Shown: positions 40,090 through 50,600 of the stretch, one piece after another
Layout of the letters: each line of letters opens with the position of its first letter
How positions within the stretch are numbered: the first letter of the stretch is position 1
DNA from: Strigops habroptila
Lineage: Eukaryota > Chordata > Aves > Psittaciformes > Psittacidae
Reading direction: 5' to 3'
NCBI RefSeq assembly: GCF_004027225.2
Contig: NC_044282.2
Location: 63,849,725-63,913,724, forward strand
Length of the DNA stretch: 64,000 nt
Position numbers and translations under genes: made by a program
The notes under the pieces: generated by a model
What the model was told of the DNA's origin: nothing
Databases searched by the model: none
The model's input: only the letters and a program-made list of their open reading frames with translations

Positions 40090-40169
40090 CACTTCATCTC
40101 CTCTTCAACTCTGCCCTCTCATCCTAGACATGCTTGCTGTACCATGAGAACTCAGTAATTAAAGAAATG

Positions 40170-40185
40170 AATAAATAAAAATAAA
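40170..40185 (+). terminator. overlapping AATAAA polyadenylation signals
   Basis: Three AATAAA hexamers at 40170, 40174 and 40180, about 80 bases after the ATL2 stop codon. They are well placed for a short 3' UTR form. Confidence 0.65.
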
Positions 40186-41241
40186 CCAAAGTTTACAATC
40201 AACTGTAGAAGTAGTTTAGTGTGATTGGCTTCACAGATTGCTGCCATCACCTGGGAGGAGTTAAGTTTGTCAGTGCTCTGCTTCTAAGACAAACTGGTGC
40301 CATGGAGACGGCTGGGGGTGGGAGGGAGGGTGTCTGTTTTATGTATAGTCCTGGTGAACCCTGCACATGTGCGTTTGGGGGGTGACAAGGAGGGAGGGAT
40401 CTGCCCCCCCTATATTTGAGCTGGTGCAGACTCTGGCTTACAGTGGGAATCTGTCCTCTGCAGGAGGTAATTCAGGGAAGTGTAACGATCAGACCCACAT
40501 AAAGGGTGCTCTCACCAAACGTACCCAGCTCCACACCATCCCCTCGCCACCTCTAACAAGAGTTTCTGCGTATCAAGTCAGCGAAGCCATTAGAGCCACC
40601 ACATTACAACACGTATGTTGCTTTATTGCCTTCTCTACCAGTGTTACACAAATGCATGTATTGGTTCCTCACACTGCCGACAGCAGAACTGACTTGTAAG
40701 GGAGGCAGTGGGTCAGAGCATACGGTGTCTTGCCTTGAACTCGCAGACCTGGTCCTGAGGGAGGTGCATATCAGAACTGAGCTGTCTTTTTCTGCAGTTT
40801 AGCCTTCGTGTATATAATATTGCCATTAATTCTACTGGGGGAGAAATTCCATCCAAAAATGTTGCCTACAGCTACCAAGCAATGAGTTAGGATTGTCTGT
40901 ACAGTGTGTTTAGTTTTTATTTTTTAAGAAATCACAGATAGGGCATGTATATGAAATATAAATATATAAATACGATTTTGTATCAAAGTTTTGTAGTTTA
41001 TGGCAAAACCTGGTTCTGTGGTAGCTAAAAGTGCAGTCCCTGTAAAGGAATGTTTGTGGCTCATGTAAATGTGTGAATGCATCAACAATTTGAAGTTTTT
41101 TGATATGTTTGTGATATTTACCTGCCTTGAGCACTGCAATCTCTCACCCCCTTGGGAAAAATCAGTGGGAATGTTTGTTGTGAAACTCTTGTCTTCTGTT
41201 GCATTTTAAAGTTATTTCCTGTAATTTATTTTCAGTACATG

Positions 41242-41247
41242 ATTAAA
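41242..41247 (+). terminator. ATTAAA, possible distal ATL2 polyadenylation signal
   Basis: Common variant hexamer at the end of an AT-rich stretch 1.15 kb after the stop codon. Its use is not shown by the sequence. Confidence 0.3.
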
Positions 41248-41270
41248 ATCAGTTGTGTATATATGAAATG

Positions 41271-44200
41271 AAATCCGTGCTTATTTTTAAAAGATGTTCA
41301 AGTATGTATTCTACTACATAAACTATGTCAAATACTTATCCTGACAATTATATGAACAAATTGTCTATTGTACTTCATAGCTTTCTATTGAAGCTGATGT
41401 TCTCCTCATGCTTGTCTCTGAAAGATGACATCTGTCTAGCTCATACCCCCTCCCTGCATAGGACAACTTTCTGGTATTCTAAAGCACGCTTCTTGCCTTG
41501 TGGAGTTGCTTGTCAGCTTCTGCCCTCCAGCAACTGTATCGTTCTGGAATCTTGTTACTGGCTCTATTTTCACTCTTGACTAAATCAACTGTGTGGAGTG
41601 TAAAAGGCAGCTAAAGAATTAACTGCTGTAGTTTCGGCTGGAAATGACTGTGGGCAATAGCTGGGTTTTTTTGCATTCCTAAATGGTAATAATTTCCATC
41701 GACATTTGAGCTTCATCAGTCTCCCCTCTCGAGTGAGGGAAATCATCTGTCCAGGACTAAAGCAATTGCACTGTGACTTTTGTACCATAAAGGACTGCTG
41801 GGGAGTGGAGGTTACCTGCCCTCTGGAGATGAGGGCTCAGCTCCAAGTGAATGATGCTAACGATGAGGTAGGAATGTTGCATTTTATGATATCTTCTCTC
41901 AAACTGTACAGATTAAATACTGTTATTTAAACAATCTAATGGTTTGGTGATGAATCTCTTTATTAGTCAGATGACTAGAGTCACGTAAGTGGTTCGGAGT
42001 GTCATGCTTGCCTTTGCTTCTTGCCTTCTCCAGGAAGGTGTGAGTCAGGTTTGAGGCTGTGCTGTGCCCTGCAGTGATGGGGAGAGCAGAACTCTGTCCA
42101 GCATGTGGACAGTGAAGCAGGAAGGCTTTATCCAGACTGTCCTTCTAGTAGAGGACTGAAACAGGGGGTGTGTCTGAGGGGGTGGTCCTGAACACTGTGC
42201 CAAAGAAGTTGCAGAATTAATGCAAGAAACCCTCAACTTTGTGGGAGGGATCAAAGGTAGGAAAAGGAAGGGGCCAAGATGATTTTTTTGGGAGGAGCAT
42301 GTGTGGGAAATAGACAACAGGATGAAAAGGGCTGGTTACATGGCAACAGGTGACTGGTGAGTGCTCTTGTCTGGCCCTGTCCATCCTGTTGTCTCCATTA
42401 ACTCCATTTCTCACCCTCTTCCTGGGAGAGGGGACTCCATCCTGTGTGTATAGAGATCAAAGTGCCAGTAACTGGAGTGGGACCTGAGTCACAGGCTGTG
42501 TGTTTGGAGTGCCGGTAGACTGGAGCGAGTGGAAAGCAACTGCTGGTAACTGCAGTGAGGTGATGTGTCGGTGTATGAGTATCAGGCCAGATTTAGCCAA
42601 CAAGTGGGATAAGGGGCCTGGGAGCCAGGTACTGAAGCAGCCCTAAGTCTGGGTTGGATGCACATCTAGTCCTGCATGAGGCAACTAGAGGGACAAGGAG
42701 GTCCAGCATAACTTAGAGGGTCTGGGGTTCAACTGAGACTCATTTGTATGTGTGTGCCTCCCTCTATGAGAGGTAAGTAGGAACAAGAGAGTCTCCCAGG
42801 GCCAGTTCCAGGATAGACTTGTATCTAAAGGCCATTTACTGAGGGTAGCTGCAGCGTGTGTGTGCAAGGGTGGGCTGAGCTAGCAACTGTAGTGGTATGG
42901 TGCCTTAACGTATGGTGTGTGTGTCCCTACTGGGAATGCTGGCTCAGCCTTGCTGCTGGTTGCATATCAGGGCATGAAGCTGTAACAGCCTCAACTTGTG
43001 GTGAGGCAACCCCTTACAATTAGTAGTGTTAGTAAAATAAGCTTAGTATTTCTCAACTTCTGCTTGTGTACTGTTCAGAACATCAAGATCGCACACTGAG
43101 TGGGTACAAGGGAAGAGAGGAACTTCACTAGTGGGCATAACTTCACAGGGGCATAAAGGAGATAAACACTCACTTTCCCTATCTAGGCCTATTCTGCTAC
43201 TGCCTTGGGAAAGGAGCTCTGAGAGCTGCACCAGTTCTGTGCAAACTGGTGGTGTATGAAGGCCTTGGCTTCCCCCGTCATCCCTGAGCAAGCAAAAAAA
43301 CCAGAAAAAGCATAGAGTAAAACATGACAACTCACCCACACCAGCAGTACAGCTACCCAACTCCTGCCTCAGAACGATACAGCAAAGCCAGGTAGGAGAG
43401 CTACATGGGAGAGACTACAACTGGCAGTGTTCAGTTTTGGGCCCTCATTACAAGAGTGGGAAGCTGGATTGTCCAGAGAAGGGCAATGGAGCTGGTGCAG
43501 GGTCTGGAGCACAAGTGTGATGAGGAACAGCTGAGGGACCTGGGGGTGTTTAGTCTGGAGAAGGCTCAGGACCTTATCACTCTGTACAACTACCTGAAAG
43601 GAGGATGGAGAGAAGTGGCTGGTCTCTTCTCCCAAGTAACAAGTGATAGGACAAGAGGAAATGGCCTCAAGATGCACCAGGGGAGGTTTAGATTAGATAT
43701 TAGGAAAAAATTATTCACAGAGGGGGTAGTCAGGCATTGGAACAGGCTGCCCAGGGCAGTGGTGGAGTCACCATCCCTGGAAGTGTTCAAAAACACGTGT
43801 AGACAAGGCCCTCAGTGACGTGGGTTAGCGGTGGACTTGACCTTAAAGATCTTTTCCAACCTAGTTGATTCTGTATTCTATACTGCTGGAGGGAGACAGA
43901 TGAGGAAAGAGAGATGACTGGAAAGATGTGCCAGAAATGGGTGGAGAAGCTGACAACATAAAAGCTACTTGCTCTCTGTTACTTCAGGAAACGCTTTTTA
44001 GAATGTATTTCTCCAGCTGTCATCAAATGAAAGGTACCCACCTTCACAGTGCCTGCACTCCCTGGGAGGGGAATAGCTGGAGCAATGAGTGATCTGATTT
44101 CTGGCTCGAGAAAGGCATAAACAACAGGAAAATACTGTCTTATCTTGTAACTCAGTTTTCTCAGAGCAGGCTCAGGCCAGGCCACAGATTTTTCCTGTAG

Positions 44201-44402
44201 ATGGCTGATACTTAAAAGTCAAGTCAAGGAAACTAAGTGGTACATCAGGTAGCATGGCACAGCGAAAGGGTGGAGAACCTGTATTTTATGAACCTAGATG
44301 TACTGAGCGTCCAGTGTTTTTTCCACTGTGCAAGCCAAGTATGGCACTATCTCAAAACTCCCTGCCTGTTGCTATCTTGGGTTAAAGTAATGAAGCACAG
44401 AT
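41271..44402. other. intergenic, ATL2 and EIF4A3 3' ends converge
   Basis: No protein-family match was found in either direction. It contains one CR1 fragment (43400-43881), a short block of imperfect repeats around 42461-42560, and otherwise unremarkable sequence. Some of its left part could still be ATL2 3' UTR. Confidence 0.55.
43400..43881 (+). mobile_element. CR1 3' fragment with end of RT
   Basis: It starts in the C-terminal coding part of CR1 ORF2 (remnants [14 protein letters not shown] and YNYLKGG) and runs through the 3' UTR (GGAACAGGCTGCCCAGGGCA, GTGGAGTCACCATCCCTGG) to an ATTCTGTATTCTATAC tail. It is 5'-truncated as is usual for CR1. The left edge is approximate. Confidence 0.9.
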
Positions 44403-44584
44403 TATGGTAAAACTTCCTTTTTTTAATTGAAAAACATGGGTGGGAGTAAGGAAATTATTTACACAAGTTCCCAAGAGCAGCACAACTCAGGAACGTATGA
44501 CCAGCAATATGAGAAAGGGATGTGGGTCCAAAATAGGATTATGGAGGCTACCAAACAGTACAACTCCCCGGTAAACGTGGACCT
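44403..44584 (-). other. EIF4A3: EIF4A3 3' UTR (predicted)
   Basis: This follows the TGA stop on the minus strand. An ATTAAA hexamer on the minus strand at 44422-44427 would give a short 3' UTR of about 180 bases. The cleavage site is inferred. Confidence 0.5.
44422..44427 (-). terminator. ATTAAA polyadenylation signal of EIF4A3
   Basis: TTTAAT on the plus strand, i.e. ATTAAA on the minus strand, about 160 bases after the EIF4A3 stop codon. It is the best-placed signal seen. Confidence 0.5.
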
Positions 44585-44601
44585 TCAGATAAGATCAGCA
44601 A
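44585..44601 (-). CDS. EIF4A3: EIF4A3 exon 12: 17-nt coding end
   Basis: Only 17 coding bases: two finish a valine codon, then ADLI and TGA. The minus-strand acceptor is TCTCATTTCAG. It is too short for any open-frame scan and was found by looking for the conserved VADLI ending. Confidence 0.92.
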
Positions 44602-47600
44602 CTGAAATGAGAGAAAATGTGAGAAGGTAAGTGTGAACCAAGTGTGCCAAGAGCCTCAGCCCAGCGCACCTACTGCTGCTCCCAAGTTCTTCCACAGGGG
44701 AAGTAAAGACTGGGCTTGGGAATGAGGCAAGTAGCAAAACAAAGCACCTGGCATTTCTCTTTCAGATGCAGCACCCCAGTTCCCAGCTGGGGGAGGGCAG
44801 CAGCCCCGCTGGGGCTGGCCTGCACTCACCGTTCATGGGCATCTCATCGATCTGGGTGGAGTAGTACTGCTCGATGTCCCGCAGGATGCGGATGTCGTCG
44901 TTCTTCACAAAGTTGATGGCAACACCTTTTCGGCCGTATCTGCCCGACCGGCCGATTCTGTGGAGGCAGAAGGAAAGAGAGAATGGAGCCACCGTGGGGA
45001 AGAGTTATCCAGCCATGCTCCCCCCATGAAGGCTGAGCTTACCTGTGTATGTAGAGTTCTCTGTTGTTGGGTAGGTCGTAGTTAATGATGAGGGACACCT
45101 GAGGCACATCCAGGCCTCTAGCCCAAACATCTGTTGAAATAAGGACTCGGCTGCAAAGATAAGGGGACGGTTAGAGCTGTTCCACCCCCTGATATGGGGG
45201 TGAGAGCTGAGGAGGTGCAGTGTCCAGCACAGGGCACCCTCTGCTCTTCTGTGCTCCTCCCTGCCTGCAGCACACTGGCACCATCCACACTTTTGCTGCA
45301 AGGAAAGCTGTCCCATGCAGCATCACCAAACTTCAGGGAGACAGTACCAAGACAGTTTTGATCTTTCAGAAAGAATATGATGCTCCCAAGAGTTTAAATA
45401 GAGAGGACAGAGCCCAGATATTTTTCTTTCTTGACTTATTTTAAGTGCAGCAACACCCAACCTCTTTAGTGAAATAAATCAGACTATTCTATACCTAGAA
45501 GTATGAGCATCCCTCTTTAGACAGCTGCAATCTCCCAACCCTGTGACATTGCAGGGGGACAGATGGGAATCAGAATTCCTTCTAATCTGAGCTGAACAAG
45601 GCCTTCAGAGAGGAGAGGTATTATGGGTTTCTGAGGCCTGTTCCCTCCAGACACTACAAGAAATCCTGCTGTAAGCAACACTGTTTAAGGCATTTACCTT
45701 GCACCAGATCTGAACTCTTTCATGATGGACTCTCTCTCCTTCTGTGGCATGTCCCCATGCATGGATGAAACTGTGAAGTTGGCTTCTCTCATCTTCTCTG
45801 TGAGCCAGTCTACCTGTGCATACAGCCAAGCGGCCTGGGTTAGCTCTTTGCTCAGGACAGCCACATGTGCTAGCTGTGCTTGGAGAATACTTGCAGAGAC
45901 AAGTGCTCGTAAGGACTGAGAGACACTTTAACAAGCATGCTGGAGCTAGATGTAAATAATCCTTACAAAACATCAGCTATGTGATACAGGCCTCCATAAA
46001 GGAAAAGAATTAAGGGCATTTATTCAGAAAGCGTGGGTTTGTTTCTGGGATTATAAGTAATTAGAAGAATAAGCACATTCTTACCTAATTAGTTCTACTT
46101 CTCTAAAAAGACAGTTCCTGTCAGCTGTATCAGGTCTGCTTGTACTCAGTTGTTTAAGCTGGGCACATCCCAAAGACAAATATTTAATCTCTGTTCTTAC
46201 TAACCTATTCTCTAACAGGAAAATGACCAGACCTCTGAACTAGGTTTGTCCCAGCATTCCCCTCCCAGTCCCCCTCAGAAAGTACTGTGCTGTACCTTTC
46301 TCTTAGTGTTACAGAAGATGACAGCCTGGGTGATTGTGAGCGTGTCGTACAGATCGCACAAGGTGTCGAACTTCCATTCTTCCCTCTCCACAGCCACAAA
46401 AAACTGCTTGATTCCTTCAAGGGTCAACTCATCACTGTAGTGCAGAAGAACAGAAGAGAAGGCTTAGGGGAGGCCTTGTAACAGTCTTCCTGAAGGGGGC
46501 CTACAGGAAACCTGGAGAGGGACTTTTGACAAGGGCCTGTAGTGACAGAACACGGGGGAATGGCTTTAAACTGATAGAGGGGAGCTTTAGATTAGGTATT
46601 AGGAAGAAGTTCTTCCCTGTGAGGGTGCTGAGGCGCTGGCACAGGGTGCCCAGAGAAGCTGTGGCTGCCCCATCCCTGGCAGTGTCCAAGGCCAGGCTGG
46701 ACGGGGCTTGGAGCAACCTGCTCTAGTGGAAGGTGCCCCTGCCCCTGGCAGGGGGTTGGAACTGCATGAGCTTTAAAGTCTCTCCTGTCAGGCTGCCTAC
46801 ACTTACTCCTCTTGACTCTTGCTGTCTCCCAGTGCATCAGGACCTGTGACACCACCAGACATACGCTACACCTCCAAGGGCATTCAGGATCAGCCAGCTA
46901 AAGAGTTTTCTGGCTTGCTATGTAAAATAGCAAATTAATGGAAGAGGCCTATGAAAATCCTCTGGAGGAGCACAGGAATTGGGTAGGTGACAGACTGATT
47001 TCCAGGACAAGAGACTGCTATACATGGAGAGGATGAGGAGGTGGGGACCAGCAAACAGAACTGGACAAGGATAACATCAAAGAGTGAGTTGGCCACTGCT
47101 GGAAAACAGGACATGAGGATGTCTGTAAACCCCTAGGCAAACTGCAGTGGTAAGAAGGAACATGAGTGAGGCTCTACATATCAGATCAGTTAATACTGTG
47201 AACTACATAGGACAGGACCAACTTAAAGAGCTCCTGTTCTTTCCAAGGAAACTCACCGTTTCACCAGGATGCGGATGGGGTCTGTCATGAATTTGTTGGT
47301 CATCTCCAGAATTTCATGAGGCAAAGTGGCGCTGATCAAAACCACCTGTGTGGCTGGAGGCAAGTATCTGTACACATCATAGATCTGCTCCTTAAAACCT
47401 GAAAAGCAAATCCAGTAGCACAGAACAGTTATCACTTCTTTCTTCCAAATATCCTGCTCCTTCAAAATTTGATCTGGAATTCAGTACTGGGGCTATTCTA
47501 TGAGATGAACGTTAATGAGGGAATTTGTAACTCAAAGCCAGTGTCACATATTGCTCATCTCTCCCTCATTTTCCCCAACCCACTACAATGTGGCTGTGGT

Positions 47601-50600
47601 ACACAATAAAGTATGAAAGGCAGTACTTGATCATTTATAACTCTTGAAAAGGACACTACAACTAAATTAGACAAGGCATATCAAGTAGCTTAACCTGTTA
47701 AAGTGTATAATTAAACACAATTGCCTAACTTTGGCAAAACCCTTTTTTTTAGAAGCAGGACTGCCAGGTGGGACACGCAGGAATCTCAAAGATGTGAGAA
47801 CAAAAGAAGTAAAAAGGAGACAGATATTTTACCTTTATTGAGCATTTCGTCTGCTTCATCCAAAACCAGCATTTTGATGGCTCGAGTCCTTAAACTTCGA
47901 CGACGAATCATATCTGTAAGATTGCACTTGGTAAGATGGAAAGGTTCTGAAAGCAAGTGAGCCTGCAACGCTCCCAGCTGCTGCCAGGGCATGTTGGTGG
48001 AGGAGGGACAGGCCTTTCCCCTGTGTGCCAACAGAGGCTGCTGTTCAGTGATAAAAGGCACGTGCAAGAATCACACTGTGCCCACAGCACCCTTCAACCT
48101 AGGGGGATGTCTCTGCAGTCCAGCTAAGGGAGCGCTGACTGCAGGGAAGCTCCCAGTGTCCAAGCTGTGGGATGGTGTTTGCTAAGTGCATAGGACAGGT
48201 GAGCTGGTGTCCCAGGATGTGAGAAATGCAAAATGCTGCATGAACTTTTCAGCAACAGACTGGGCAATCCACATCCTGTTTGGAAGAGCAGAGTTTTGTG
48301 TAATCCCTTAATACTGCAGTAGGAAAGCATTTGCTATTTGTTGCTGTTCAAAGCCAGCCAAGTTCTATAGCTACTAATTATTTATTTTTCACTTGTGGAG
48401 ACTGGCTGAATGTTCTCCCAGTGACAAGTGCTTGTGTAAGGCAAAGTGCTGCCTGTTTCTCAGAGATCCAGAAGATGTGAGCTTGAAGGCTAACACTAGC
48501 ACTGTGGTAACTGCCATCAACAGTAAATGTAAAAATCTTAATGCAATGAAACCAGGAAGTACCAGCTACGAGTGCACCCGATTTAACAAAGAGAGTGTGA
48601 TGGCTGGTACACAGAAAATGTGGACCTAACTTCGACATTCAAGTAGACCCAGCTCTTTTCTCCTCCAAGATTCTGAAGTGTATCCTAGGATTGTAGTATT
48701 TTCTCCCTAAGAAATACTCTTTGTTCCCATGCCACCATATGAAGAAACATGTCAACAATGAAAAGCAAGATATAAACACAGAAAATCCAAATCCTATCCC
48801 CATTGATTTCTCTCTAGTCTTTTCCAGATATTACTACAATAAATTGCTACCTTGTTGTACTTCACATTAATGTTACGTTAATTATGTCAGATAAATGTAT
48901 TTTTCATGTTATTTCAAATCTAGGCTCACAAAAGTTGCAGGCAGTTCCCATGGCTCAACTCAGGTAAGGTCTCCCACATGTCCTTACCAAACACACGGCC
49001 TGGAGTGCCAGCAACAACATGCTGCCCATAATCCAGCTTTCGGATATCTTCACCCACGTTGGTCCCTCCGATGCAGGCGTGACACTGGACATTCATGTAG
49101 TCTCCCAGAGCAAGAAGACCCTGTGTTGATACAAAGGAATGGCTTAATTAACTGAGCTCTCATGAAGTTTGTATTTGTGAAAGGATGCAGCTCTGCCATA
49201 CAGTGTTTTTTTAAAGAGATGTAAGCCCAAGCAGTCAGAAGGATTTTTTATGTCTGTTACCCAAACCTCCTCAACAACAGGTTTTCAAACACTGGGAACT
49301 CAGTTCCCCAGGGATCACAACTGCTTTAAAAGTGCTGTCCTTAAAAAGCAGAAGCTTTGAACTCTGCTGGGGAACACCTGAGGATCAGCCCCAAGTCTTG
49401 CAAGTGCTTTACAGATGGTGATTTAAATGCTCCTACCTTCTGAATCTGTACAGCCAGCTCCCGAGTTGGTGCCAAGATCAATGCCTGGGTCTCACGAACC
49501 TGATTAAAACAAGTGATCACACAGCAGTTAGTCACAGGGCAGATATCTAAGTGTAAGAAAGACTATGGATCCCACAGTGCTCTGAAATGTCACACCTGAA
49601 GGATTAACCAGAATTTTGTGCTAAAACCTAGTGTTTGCAAGGGCCAGTTACTTTTGACAAGACTTACGCAGTTCTTTGAGAGCTACTTTTCATTCCAACC
49701 CAATTTCTGAAAACAACTATAAAAGTGTGGTTTTTTGCAAGAGAAGAGAAACAAATTTAAATCACTTCAATTTTGTCTGTTCAGATCAGATCAAACCCTC
49801 GCATTGCACAAGGATTCCAAGATAATGTTTTAAAGTGTCACGCTTGAAAAGTATTATGAGCACTTTACAGAAATTAAGCAAAAAGATCAACTTTTCACTT
49901 AGAACATGCAACATCTATTTTATTTCCCAGGCAGTAACAGGTGAATAACAATCTAAGCCTTATTTAAGATGGCTCACAGAAAATAATCATTTCATTCAAC
50001 AGCTGTAATTAAAAAGCAATTGGATGGACACAACACCCCTAACTATGACAAAACCAAGCATTGGTCAGTCAAAAATCCAGGTTTGATGCTGTGCAATGTG
50101 TGCCAACTGTTCAGACAGGCTGCTGATGCTGTTAGGACCACTTGAGGACAATTCTGCCTGCTGGGAGATTAATTTAGCCCTCTAATATGTGAAAGAGATC
50201 AGCTGTTAAAGCCGACTTTATAACTACAAGACTTTATCAGAACATATTTTGCACTGTTAAACAGGGTGGGTTTAACAGGGAAGTTGTTAAAGAGTCTGGT
50301 GAAATTTTCAGTCAGAAGTTTGCCTGAGGTTCACTGCCCGTAATTAAAAGATTTCAATGTGAAACATTTATACACTCTAAAAATGAATACTTTTCTGAAG
50401 AAGACTCCAGCAATTTAGTTAAAAATAACTTTTACCAGGTGTTACGAAATTACCTGTATATCCAGGCACTGCAGAACAGAGATGGAGAATGTTGCTGTCT
50501 TCCCTGTTCCCGACTGTGACCTGAGAAACAGATGTTTGGTGAACACTCTGGATGTCTGGACAAACAATACAGTCAATTTAAATATATTCCAGGTTTCTTG

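Larger units (their letters stand above)
40090..41270 (+). other. ATL2: ATL2 3' UTR (end uncertain)
   Basis: Non-coding sequence after the ATL2 stop codon. There is an early polyadenylation cluster at 40170-40185 and a later ATTAAA at 41242-41247, after an AT-rich stretch typical of 3' UTRs. The true end is inferred only; it may be near 40200, near 41270 or further on. Confidence 0.5.
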
